Source: Umbelopsis isabellina (lineage: Eukaryota; Mucoromycota; Umbelopsidomycetes; Umbelopsidales; Umbelopsidaceae). Taken from it: DNA of 64,000 nucleotides. Of this stretch, positions 36,878 to 48,119 are shown piece by piece. A model generated the notes under the pieces. The model was not told the origin of the DNA and ran no database searches. It worked only from the letters and a program-made list of their open reading frames with translations. The position numbers and the translations under genes are program-made. Where the stretch lies: positions 186,055 to 250,054 of the forward strand of contig JAEPQZ010000001.1 in NCBI GenBank assembly GCA_016758905.1, read 5' to 3'. Position 1 is the stretch's first letter. The number at the start of each line of letters is the position of its first letter.

Positions 36878-38028
36878 TTACAAAGTGTTACTAAACAGCA
36901 TCTCAATGGCAGCATTCACGTCACCATTGGTTGCTTGCAAAGCTCTAATATTTTTCGCAGCGTCCCACATTCCCATTTCATTCAGTTGCTGCAGTTGAAC
37001 TTGGAAACGTTCTTCAGGGGGACGGTTGTCAGCTGGTGGCATTTGAAACATAGGGTTGTTGCCAAATGCAGCAAAAGGATTGAATGGAGGTGCTTGTTGT
37101 TGTTGGGTTTGATCTGGCGAAGATGGTTGTTGTGTTGGTGATTGCTGCTGACCGGCACCACCAAAACCTCCGCCAGGGAAACCTCCCATGCCAACACCGC
37201 TCATGCCAGCACCGCCCATACCTTGCATGGCGGATGACATCTGGGCCATTTGGCGGATGGTGTCAGGGTTGGATATCATTTGGCGGAACTCGGGAGATTG
37301 CATCATTTGCCTTATTTCTGGTCCCATGCTCGATAACTGAGGGTTGGTGGAGATGATGGAGTCCAGAACTGCAGGGTTTTGTAACATGGTTGACATATAT
37401 TGAGCAAACATTGGATTTTGTAGCATCTGGTTCATCATGCTCGGGTCGGGTGCACCGGCACCTCCCATGCCTGGTGCTCCACCCATACCGCCCATGCCTC
37501 CCATACCTCCCATACCTGCCATAGCACCCCATGGGTTGGCCATGGCACCTCCACCACCGCCAAGAGCAGCAAATGGGTTGGCTGCATCGCCTGCCGTATT
37601 ATTTGGTGAATTAGCAGCGGCTAGTGATGGAGATGTACCTTGGGTTTGTGTGGTGGCTGGTGTGGTGCTGCTAGCAGTATTAGCTGTTGCAGGTGAGGTT
37701 GATGTATTTGCGGCTAAATAATCGGTGTACCCAAGTTAGTTAAATTGGCCCTAGGCAGAACATCAAGGCCGTACAATCTCGGATTACACTTACCCTTGGG
37801 AGCAGCTCCCTTGACCATGTGGATCGTGTTTCCATCTGCGACTTTATAGTCAGAAAGTAGATCATCGTCCTTGAGGACACGGCCAGAGAAGATCAGTCTC
37901 TGTCTGTCAGCTGCCACTTCGGTCTGCGCAGCAATGGCTTCCTTGAGGTCAATAACCTTTTTAGATGGCTCTATACTAATGACAAATTTTTTGTCACTAG
38001 ACGACTTAATATTGACGTTGATGGACAT
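36878..38028 (-). CDS. DSK2: ubiquilin, UBL-UBA proteasome shuttle
   Basis: Two exons (38028-37794, 37713-36878) give 356 residues. Dsk2 carries ubiquitinated proteins to the proteasome and acts in ER-associated degradation. Residues 1-75 form a ubiquitin-like domain (FVISIEPSKKVIDLKEAIAAQT, QRLIFSGRVLKDDDLLSDYKV). A low-complexity Thr/Ala/Asn linker and a Met/Gly repeat (GGMGGMGG) follow. The STI1-like region has QNPMFAQYMSTMLQNPAVLDSII and PEIRQMMQSPEFRQMISNPD. The C-terminus is a UBA domain (MGMWDAAKNIRALQATNGDVNAAIEMLF). The intron lies just after the UBL domain. It stands 570 bp downstream of CHD1 on the same strand. Confidence 0.95.
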
Positions 38029-38600
38029 TGACTGAGATGTACAGATTATAAAAGAAAAACTGCCCGATCGTTTAGTCAGAGTAGAGAGTTGGATTGGCTA
38101 GCTTGGCGAGTCGGCTAGTGCTGACGTATGCAAAATTTCTAATTGTGGCGACTGTGGCGTAGAGGTTAAAAAGAAGCTCACAGGAACTCATGGACGCGTC
38201 ATGATTGCGCGGCTCTCTTTCTCGGTCTGCTTAATACGGGCAATATTAATTAGTGGTGTCTCCGACTTTTTTTAAAATAGCTTTGAATCATGCAGTTTGA
38301 GTATATAATCCCGGGTAACAACGGGCAAGGACGTTTCATGATAGAAGGCCACACAGGTTCTAATATTAAAAAGGAAAACAAAAGGAATAATTGCAGATAT
38401 TTTTATCTTTTCGTTATATAAAATTTAAAAATCCCTTTTAGGTGTGAGAACAACCAAACATCTATCGAGCAATGAAAGAGGATTCAAAACTAACCGTCTA
38501 AAACAACACAAAATCTTGAGAAAAGTCAAGCCTAATATTTTAACATCCTCCACCAAAAAAAAATAATACATTCATTCCACTCAAACCGTTGTTTTTGTAC
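38029..38600. other. spacer between CHD1 and DSK2
   Basis: DSK2 promoter and CHD1 3' region. It holds GGCTAG/CTTGGC words at 38095-38115 and A/T-rich runs near 38400-38435. No gene seen. Confidence 0.5.
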
Positions 38601-41600
38601 TCAACGACGGAGGCGGCTATCTCCTCGACTTGGTGATGATGATCGTTGGCGACGAGACTCGTGGCGGTCTTTGTCACGGTGAGTGTTGTCACGCCGTCGC
38701 GTATCTCTAGAACCCGAGCGGTCTCGAGATTTGTCTCGATGTCGTCGTCGATGCCGATTGGAGCTTCGATCCTTTCGTCGGCTGGGGCTACGTGAACTGC
38801 TGGTACTTCGTCGGCTTGAACGACCTCGTTCGCGACTGGTTGATTCATCACGTCTTGATCGTTTGTAGTGAGAAGATGAGGTTTTACTCCGTCGACGATC
38901 ATCCTCGCTGTCATCAGAGTAGTGTCGTCGTTTATGATCTCGGTGCGACGATGACCGATTACGATCACTTGAATGTCTTGAGCTTTTGTGATCAGGTCGT
39001 GGTGAAGCAAGGGAAGGAGAAGCCGATGAATTGGTAACTTGTAATTTATCATAGATGGTTTTCAACTGTTGATGCTTGATCTTGTTAAATGGCCAATATC
39101 GTTTGGCATACCACCACATGTGGTTAGTGAGCTTCTCTCGAGCCCCACTGGATGGCTGCTTTTGGGCAACATGACTGATATGCTCTCCAATTGCACTGAT
39201 GCAAGTTTTGATGAGAGCCGATCTTTCGAGTCCTGTCGATTGTAGACCCTGATCTCGCAATCGAACAAGCTTACTCTTGACTGGCTTCATGACAACAGAA
39301 ACTTTTTCTTCATCCATGCTCTCATAGCCAGAACCCTCTTCAGCGGCTGGACTAGATTTGACCGGTTTGCTCTTAATCACAGGCGATGATGCAGACACCG
39401 GCGAAGCTTTAAGCGAACTGGAGGATGGTGTCTTCTTTGGTCGAGGTGTAGAATTACCAGGTGATGGACTAGACTTTGTGTGATGACTAGCTTTACGTTT
39501 ATTAGCAGCAGCCTGCTTGCTCTGCTGATCAACTACCATAGCCTTGAGCAAGTAATCACCGCGACGTACTAGATGAATAGCCTTGGGAGCTTTGGTTTCT
39601 GCTTTGCCTGCTCGTTTCTTTTCCTTCTTATCATCGCTCGCCTCATCATCATCATTCATTAAAAAGAACTTGTCTGCCAGTCCAAAAGTTTCATCTTGCT
39701 GAATTTTAGTCCAGCTGCCAAATCCATGCTTGTAGATACCAGCCAGTAACATAGAGTCTTCTCGATAACCCCATTGACATGCCCAATTCTGTACAGGTTT
39801 GAGCGTCGTGGTAATGCGGAATTTGGACAGTTGTTGACTATCTTTTAGCATAGTATACAACACTTTTAGATCATCAACACGCTGTAAAACTTGACCGGCA
39901 TTGACACTGTTGATATCGCGCCATGTGATTAAGATGGCTTTGTGCTTGGTGGTCAATACAGGTTTGGATAAATCTTCCTCATCGGCAGTACGATTTTGTT
40001 TTAAATGATCACGTACAGCTGTCAAACAAGTTTGATAAAGATCATCGCTGGCTTCCATGACCAATGGAGGGTCTTTCTGCAATAAGTCCGAATCGGCAAC
40101 AAAATCATCATAACGATCTCGAGCATCGCCAAATTTGGTAGATCCACGAATAATGGCTCTCAAATCACGCTCTGTCAATAAATTAGATGCCCCACTTGAT
40201 CGCTTCTTTGTACCAGAACGTGCCACTTTCCGCTTTTTGGTTGTCCCATCTTCTCCATTGACCGATTCATTATCGTCGGAAGCCTCGCCGTAATTATACT
40301 GCTTTCGCTTGGCCGCTCGATCAAAAAGTGCAAGGTTTTCAGCTTCTTCCTCAGGTTCTGGAGGTCGCTCGCTTTCGGGAATAATGTCATCCCAGCTAAT
40401 ATCGTCTGTTCCTCCATAATCAGCCACTTGGAACTGGGCAAGAAAATCCTCTCCACCAAGTGATTGACCAACTTGATTGGTTAGAGTCTCGGTATGCTCA
40501 GCGCGAGCCAAAATGTCATCTAGATCCATATCATCTAACTTTTGAGTGTTTTGTTCGTCTTGAAACATCTTTTGCGCTCCAAACTTCAAAATTGCTGACA
40601 TTTCGTCCTTGTTGAACGGTAGTTCGCCAATCTTGCCATTACCAGACGATTTGTTGGACGCTGAGGATATGGTATTTTTCTCCATTAATGATAAACCAGA
40701 CGTGTCCATCTGTTTTATAAGGAGATATTCTAGGACCATCTTCTTTTTTGCTCGCTCTATCATATCCTCCTCCATGGTACCTTTAGAAACAAATCGATAC
40801 ACATTAACAGATTTGGTCTGGCCAATACGATGAGCACGCGACATTGCTTGCAAATCATTTTGGGGATTCCAGTCCGAGTCAAAGATGATCACGGTGTCGG
40901 CAGTGACCAGATTGATACCCATACCACCAGCACGCGTGGAAAGCAAGAAAACAAAATCCGGACTGTCTGGAGCATTATAATGCTCAATGGCCTTGTTTCG
41001 TACTTCCGGGCGCATACTACCATCTAATCGTTGATAGGGGTGACCTCGCATCGACATGTAGTCAGACAAGATGTCAAGCATCATGACCATTTGCGAGAAA
41101 ATAAGCACACGATGACCATCGGATTTCAATCTTGTGAGGAGTTTGTCTAACAACACCATTTTACCACTATTCGTCACCAAGCCTTTCAAAAGCTCCACCT
41201 TGTTATCAGTTTTTGGCTCAGCGTCAGGGAATAAGTAGGGGTGGTTGCTAGCCTTTTTCAGCTCCATGGCAATGTTGAGCCACTGCTTCTTCTGCTTTTC
41301 ATTGCCATGCGTCAATGCAGCAAAATTTTTTGTCAGAATGCTTTTATAGTAATGCATTTGCATTGCACTGAGCTCGACACGCAAGATTCGCTCAGTTTTG
41401 CTTGGTAAAGAACGCTCTACATCTTTTTTCAATCGTCGAAGCATGTAAGGTTTAAGTTGTGTATGTAACTTTGCGATTTTCTCTTTCTGGCGTTCTTGGT
41501 CATCTTTTTCATCAATATTTACATCCCATTCCGAAATATCCAACGATGGCATCAAAAAGTTCACCAGCGATGACAATTCTTTGATGTTGTTTTGCAAAGG

Positions 41601-43680
41601 CGTACCAGTAATCAGCAAGCGGTTATTAGTTTGAAAGCCATGTAACGCTTCATGAAGTTGTGACTGCGAATTTTTGAGTCGATGTGCTTCATCTACAGCG
41701 AGGTATTGCCATTTAATACCTCCCAGTTCTGCTCGATCCTTTAAGACCAGCTCATAAGTCGTAACAAGAACATTAAATTTCAGTTTGCTGTTGCTATCTT
41801 GTTGATAAAATTCATGAGCTCGAATCATCTCACGAGATTGTCGATTACCAATGTAACAAATAACGTTCATCTCTGGAGCCCACTGCTTGAATTCCTGCAT
41901 CCAATTTTCAGATGTTGACAATGGCACTACGATCAAAAATGGGCCATATACTTTTTGCTCGTGATACATATAGTTCAAAAAACTAATGGTTTGAACAGTT
42001 TTGCCAAGTCCCATTTCATCAGCAAGGATACCGTTCTCATTGCGAGACCAAAGATGAGCCATCCAATTGACACCCAGTAGTTGGTAGTCACGAAGCTCTC
42101 CTCCTTTGATATAACTCGGTTGCTCTTGCATTTTTTTGAATGCTGGACGACTCCGAGTAATAAGAGCTGATCTAGCTGGTATTTTGAGATTGGCGTCACG
42201 GTCTAGGTAGTCATCGATTTCTGCTTGGAATGAGTTCACGATCAATTCCGCTGATTCCCAGGTGCAATTGTCGTATCTCAAGCCTTTCCATTTACAAAGG
42301 TATTCCGTGATGGGATATCCGCGCTGATCTACCATCATCCCGTCACGCATTCCAATAACCCGTTCAACGGTCTTCCATTCTTCGAGCTCAGCTCGATGGC
42401 GCTCAATGTTGATGTCATGCTGCTCGATTTCTTCCTTTGTCGTATCAGGATGTCTGCGAAACCGAGTCACTTCGTATACATTACTCTTGATATAATTCTC
42501 GACTTTACGAAAGCCTTTAAATTCGTTGAGTTGGGAAAATCGTTCCCAGGTATCATGAAGGTGTGAACGTCCCTTCCACTTGATAAGGTATTCGATGTTG
42601 TGTTCCGGTCGATCGTGGGCATCGTCCTCTGTTTAAGGTGAGTAACTTTGCTGCATTGCCCAAGTCAAGTAGGAGCCAAAAACTTACCAGAGCCTTCTAC
42701 ACGACGATGATCATGAATGCTTTCTATCGTTTCACCTTCCTCCGTTTCTGGTATAGGTGTCGTGGCTTCGAGTTGCATGTCAAGATCAGATGGGCCAGAA
42801 TCCATCAGGTCTTCGTTGTAACTTTTGATCTTTCGTTCACGAGTGGAATATCGTGGTCCAGACCATGCTTCCCAATCCTCAAAATCAGACGATTGTCTCG
42901 AGGCTGAACAATGTTTCGTTAGAAAGTTGGAATACAACAACATTTCAGTCGTCGTTAATATTACCTTTAGCTCTTGGTCGGGCCTTTGAACTTTGTTTAA
43001 CTGGTTTGCTGGACCCAAAACTATCATCACTCTCTTCCTCTTCATCAGAAGTCTCGCTTGCTAAGGCTTCATCATCACTACTCATTTCTGCTCACATGAC
43101 ATATTAGTTAAATCTTCCTTAACATATCAGTCGCGTATAGTGTTCCTCCATACCATGTTTCACTCGACGTCTTGATGTTGGAGAGACGTACGAATCGCTC
43201 TCCTCATCGACTGAAGAATTCTCAGCATATAGCGATTTGCTAGCAGCCTGATTTGCGACGGAAAATGGTTTAGCTCTACAGGATAGGAGGATAGATTGTC
43301 ATGCTATCCTTTAAGGAATTTACCTTGATAGGCTGTCGTGATCTAGCATTTGTTCGACCGGACCGTCTTAAGCAGTACAAGTCTGGATCTAAATATTCGG
43401 CCTTTTGGCTTTGCGATAATGAAGAGCGTCCATTGCGGGTTTGTGGTGACAGACGGTCGTCATCGCCAGACTGATCCTCACTATAATCCTCATTTTCTTC
43501 ATCTTCATCATCACTGACAGCTACTATTCGCCGACGTCCCTTTCGTGGAGCCTCTGAGTGACCGGTTCTACCGTCAGCATCACTCGGTGTTTCCCAACCA
43601 TTTTGAGGAGATCGCAAGTCTTTTTCCACATCACTAAGACTATCACTAGATAGATATTGATCTGATTCCTCAGTATACAT
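38601..43680 (-). CDS. CHD1: CHD1 chromatin remodeller
   Basis: The large last exon (42628-38601) carries almost everything; earlier exons are 42903-42688, 43087-42965, about 43275-43154, and 43680-43324. In order: an acidic Ser-rich N-terminus; double chromodomains (EYLIKWKGRSHLHDTWERF and ITEYLCKWKGLRYDNCTWES); a Snf2 ATPase with DEMGLGKT near 42.0 kb, DEAH near 41.67 kb and the helicase C lobe LLSTRAGGMGINL..SRAHRIGQ near 40.9 kb; a SANT-SLIDE-like region; the CHD1 C-terminal helical domain (HMWWYAKRYWPFNKIKHQQL); and an RS-rich tail. It spaces nucleosomes and binds H3K4me3 in relatives. Exon 1 ends in the fungal LRRSGRTNARSRQPIK motif, but its junction to exon 2 is out of phase by one base. 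Starting at MSSDDEA (43085) would give 1454 residues. Confidence 0.93.
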
Positions 43681-45023
43681 GGTAGTAGCAGCAACTAGAG
43701 AAATAGGAAAGAAAATTTGTCAGCTTATGGTGCACGAGACTTAAGGGGTTTAGCAATGACGGGATGTAAAAGAAAAAAATGGTGCCAGATATCCAATGTG
43801 CTATCATGGTGGGCATACCAAGCCACCGGATTGGTAAAATTGAAGAAGAAGTATAGAGGATATGGGGAGTATGGAGTTCATTCAATGAGGTGGAAGAATA
43901 CAATAGCTGCAAAAAAGGAAAGGGGCCAACCATTGGCAAAGAATAGGTTGGGAATTTAAAGAAAAAAGTTGGTGGATTCTTCACGTCGGGCGGTGTTGCA
44001 TGTGCAAATTAAAGAATTGGTCCACCAAATAGTATAAGAAAAGGTTGCATAGCAATAGTAGAAAAAAAGGGGAATGTGTAGCAGTTGCAACTGTGGTGAC
44101 TGAACGACGTATGATGCGGGGCATATACGATTTAACCCAATCTAGTCCTGAACCCCAAAACGGTGGACATGCGATGAATGGGTTCACAAAAATAAAGTAT
44201 CCTTACCCGGCGTTTTGGCAGCAGCTAGAGACATAAGCTCTCTTTAGAGACAGCAACAGAACAAGCAAAGTTAGCGTGCACTAAAGACGGCTCAAATATG
44301 TCAAGTTGCTTCGGTAACAAGGGTTTGAAAACAACAAAGAACTGCTGTCGGCTTCCCAATACTGCAAATTTAAAATCTTGAATAACCCTTTACAAAATTT
44401 AATTGCACAACCTAATTATGTTTGGGATTGGTATCCACTATAACAGCCTAACAAAGTGGCAAGCCGCAATTCAGGCTGCATATTGCGCCGGTCACATTAT
44501 ATGTGGATACTAGCAATATGGCAGAGTTTAGCGATACTCTGGCAACCATACTTTGGTATGATGGCAAAGACTTCAAGCCTTGATTCACCTATCGTTGACA
44601 TAATATGCAATATGAGAAGATGTGTGATTAGTGAGAAAGTTAATGAAACAGCTATAGTATCAGATCCTAATGAATTCGTCAATCGCCATAAGTTTTATGA
44701 AAAATTTACATAGTGTTCCTGTAAATCGCAAAATATCATTGTAAGAATACTCCTTTGTCTTCTTTCTGTCTGCACTTATGATCCTGAACTATACAAAGCT
44801 TGTGATTGAAAAAAGTTTCATAAATTGAAGACCTGCGGTCTTCAAGTATTGGGTTAACTGTAAATTGGATCAGCTAGATTTTATGCCCAAAATTCAATTT
44901 TGTCAGGGAACACGTGCCCAGGTTAATTTTCTAGTGTCTGGAAGAAGCAACACGCGTTCGGGCCAGAAAAAATAATAATTTCAGATCATTTGGTAGCATC
45001 TGCCACTTTTCATCTTCTGCATC
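43681..45023. other. divergent intergenic region, CHD1 / CCT2
   Basis: 1.3 kb between two divergent genes. Frames here are short and unsupported. A C/T-rich tract with TTTTCATCTTCTGCATC leads into the CCT2 start. Confidence 0.5.
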
Positions 45024-46911
45024 ATGGTTAGTACAGTGCCGTAAGCTTGATCGTCAATTTGGCTCGACTAACGTGTCTTCCATCGCTATTCTAGTCTCTG
45101 GCTCCAGTCCAAATTTTCGACCAACAAGCCACTGAGGAGAGAGCCGAGAATGCTCGTTTGGTAAGCATTACTGCATTCTGATTTGCGAACCGAGATGTAC
45201 TGTAGCACACTCTTTCTAACGCTTGCGATTCATCCTAGTCATCCTTCATTGGTGCCATCGCTGTTGGCGATCTCGTTAAAAGCACCCTTGGTCCCAAGGG
45301 CATGGTAAGAGCAAGAACGTTTTGTCATTTGAGTCATCGAGATTGGTGTCTTGATTTAACACATCATCCTGTTCTCTGCGACATCACTAGGACAAGATTC
45401 TTCAATCAGCTACTACTGGTGAGATCATGGTCACCAATGACGGTGCAACCATTTTGAAGTCTATCGCCCTCGATAACGCTGCTGCCAAGGTTTTGGTCAA
45501 CATCTCAAAGGTTCAGGATGACGAAGTCGGTGATGGCACCACCTCTGTGTGCGTCCTTGCTGCCGAGTTATTGAGAGAAGCTGAACGCCTTATCAACCAA
45601 AGAATCCATCCTCAAACTATCATCGAGGGTTACCGTCTCGCTACTAACGAGGCTTACAAAGCTTTGGAAGCTGCTGCCATTGACCATAGCGATGACGAAC
45701 AAAAATTCCGTAAAGATTTGATTGATATCGCAAAGACTACATTGAGCTCCAAGGTTTTGTCCCAAGACAAGGACTATTTCGCTACTTTGGCTGTCGATGC
45801 TGTTCTTCGATTGAAGGGTTCTACCAACTTGGAACATATCCAAATTATCAAAAAGGCTGGTGGAAGATTGATAGATTCTTATCTTGATGAAGGTTTCATT
45901 CTTGACAAGAAGATTGGCGTTAACTGCCCTAAGCGTATTGAAAACGCCACTATTCTCGTTGCTAATACCCCTATGGACACTGATAAAATCAAGGTTTTCG
46001 GTGCTCGCGTTCGAGTTGATGCAACCGGAAAGCTGGCGGAATTGGAACGTGCAGAACGTGAAAAGATGAAGGCCAAGGTTGAAAAGATTAAGGCTCACGG
46101 TATCAACTGCTTTGTAAATAGACAATTGATCTACAACTGGCCAGAGCAATTGTTTGCTGATTCAGGTATCGCCAGTATTGAACATGCTGACTTTGATGGT
46201 GTAGAGCGTTTGGCTCTCGTCACTGGTGGTGAGATCGCCTCTACTTTCGACCATCCTGAGCTCGTTAAACTCGGTCACTGCGATCTTATTGAAGAGATCA
46301 TCATCGGAGAGGACAAGTTGATCAAGTTCTCTGGTGTTGCAGCTGGTGAAGCTTGCACAGTTGTCCTTCGTGGTGCAACTCAGCAATTGCTTGATGAAGC
46401 TGAGCGATCGCTGCACGACGCTTTGTCTGTCTTGTCTCAGACAGTGAAGGAGCCTCGAACAGTTTTGGGTGGTGGATGCTCTGAAATGTTGATGTCCAAG
46501 GTTGTTGATGAAATTGCCGCAAAGACCGCCGGTAAGAAGGCTATTGCTGCCGAGTCTTTCGCAAAGGCTCTTCGACAAATGCCTACCATCCTCGCTGATA
46601 ATGCTGGTTACGATTCATCTGAATTGGTTGCACAATTGAGAGCTGCTCATACTGAGGGCCGTAACACTGCTGGTCTTGGTAAGTTTGAGATTCAATATTG
46701 ATCAGATAGGACAAAATAGCCACAATTTCTAATCTTATCGATAATTATCACAGACATGAACCTCGGAAAGGTTGGAGATGTCAGAGAGCTGGGTATCACA
46801 GAATCTTTCAAATTGAAGAAGCAAGTGCTTTTGTCTGCCTCTGAAGCAGCTGAAATGATCTTGAGAGTGGACGATATCATCCGTTGCGCACCTCGCCAAC
46901 GACAAGGATAG
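45024..46911 (+). CDS. CCT2: T-complex chaperonin subunit beta
   Basis: Five exons (45024-45026, 45095-45160, 45239-45304, 45391-46678, 46754-46911) give 526 residues. CCT folds actin, tubulin and WD40 proteins in the cytosol. The sequence tracks human CCT2: [74 protein letters not shown] (ATPase loop), [60 protein letters not shown] and [20 protein letters not shown]. It ends [11 protein letters not shown]. The first exon is only the ATG; reading through gives a stop after six codons, so splicing is needed. The second and third exons are both 66 bp. Codon use is strongly biased, in line with high expression. Confidence 0.96.
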
Positions 46912-47119
46912 ATGCTCATAATTCATTAGATGTTTTTTTAAAAAAAAATTGTTTATACAGAAAAATCATAGTCTCTTTAGCAAACACTACCAGACTTTTT
47001 AAAAAAAAAAATACGAACAAAGAACAATAAAATCAACAGACCAAATAACCGTGTAGTCTGTACATACACTATTTGTGGAGGATATAGCAGATATACATCT
47101 TAAGTATTGTCGATGTTTT

Positions 47120-47806
47120 CTATTTGGAAACGGCGCCAGACTTCATGACTGCGACAGTAATGACCGAGCCAGCAATCAACCCCATTGATAGTGGACCAAC
47201 CGAATCTCGCCATATATGAAGCTTTGTTTGTAACCAACTTTTAGTTGATTGTGATAATTGAGAAGGTATTCCATCAATGCTGGTTGCATTTTTCTCTGCC
47301 CAATATTCAGTTATTTGCTCTGGCTTCTTTTTCCCCCAATAGTTCAACAGTACTTGTCGCTTCTCCTTAAATTCGTATAAAGGAACGCCAAAACCACAAG
47401 ATAGACTGATCTCCAAGATATCTCCAACAATAATGGATCTAACGCCACCCTGATCTGCAAAGTCGGGGAAGAGCTCTGGTAAAAGTGTTTGATATTTCTT
47501 GCTGCCATTAGGGTGCACGCTCCCTTTGCACCATAATCGAAGAATTTTGGGAGCGCCTTCAAAGGCACAAAACATGAATGTAAGCCGTCCATTCTCATTC
47601 AAGTGCGTGATTGTTTCTATACCAGAACCTGATATGTCTAGGTATGCGACTTTCTTTGGGCTCAAAATGCGGAATGAATCGTAACCTTTCGGAGACATGT
47701 TGACTCTTCCAGAACTAGTCAGTGGAGCTGAGGCCACAAAGAACAGCTGCTGCTGTTTAATCCACTTTTGGTCTTCGTCGTTTAACTCTGGTCGAAAGGT
47801 TGGCAT
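47120..47806 (-). CDS. pyridoxamine-phosphate-oxidase-like FMN-binding protein
   Basis: Single exon, 228 residues. The N-terminal part (residues 5-130) has the split-barrel flavin fold: LFFVASAPLTSSGRVNMSPKGYDSF, YLDISGSGIETITHLNENGRLTFMFCAFEGAPKILRLWCKGSVH. This matches the uncharacterised fungal and bacterial PNPOx-like family that includes yeast YLR456W/YPR172W. Those bind FMN, but no substrate is known, so it should not be called a vitamin B6 enzyme. A hydrophobic stretch (VGPLSMGLIAGSVITVAVM) near the C-terminus suggests a membrane tail. It faces CCT2 tail to tail. Confidence 0.88.
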   Translation of the reverse strand: MPTFRPELNDEDQKWIKQQQLFFVASAPLTSSGRVNMSPKGYDSFRILSPKKVAYLDISGSGIETITHLNENGRLTFMFCAFEGAPKILRLWCKGSVHPNGSKKYQTLLPELFPDFADQGGVRSIIVGDILEISLSCGFGVPLYEFKEKRQVLLNYWGKKKPEQITEYWAEKNATSIDGIPSQLSQSTKSWLQTKLHIWRDSVGPLSMGLIAGSVITVAVMKSGAVSK

Positions 47807-48119
47807 AGTAAGTGAGTAAGGTTGAAGTGTGCACTGGCCCTTATGGGAAGGTGCGCAGCATAATTATATTTGCCTGAATTCTAAGCCCGCCAGGTTAGGC
47901 AGAATTATTCTGCCTAAATACAAAGCTCGCCCGATCGATGGCATTGATGCCTTCGCCGTTGCTTGACTCTCGTCTATTCAACCGGATATACTAAACTGGC
48001 ACATCAATTGAATTTCACGTGTATAATGAGTTATTTGTTTTATTAAAAAAGATAACGTGGCATCCTCTCGTTGTAACGGACTATCAACTGGACTACCTTT
48101 AACCCGAATTCTCTACGGC
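47807..48119. other. spacer with PNPOx promoter
   Basis: An imperfect repeat GGCAGAATTATTCTGCC at 47898-47914 is a perfect-looking palindrome core (GGCAGAAT.ATTCTGCC). It lies about 100 bp upstream of the PNPOx-like start and could be a bound site. No gene seen. Confidence 0.5.

Noticed and set aside
45568-46149. 193-codon frame antisense to CCT2
   Set aside because: CCT2 on the + strand is certain, and this frame has no domain or splice context of its own.
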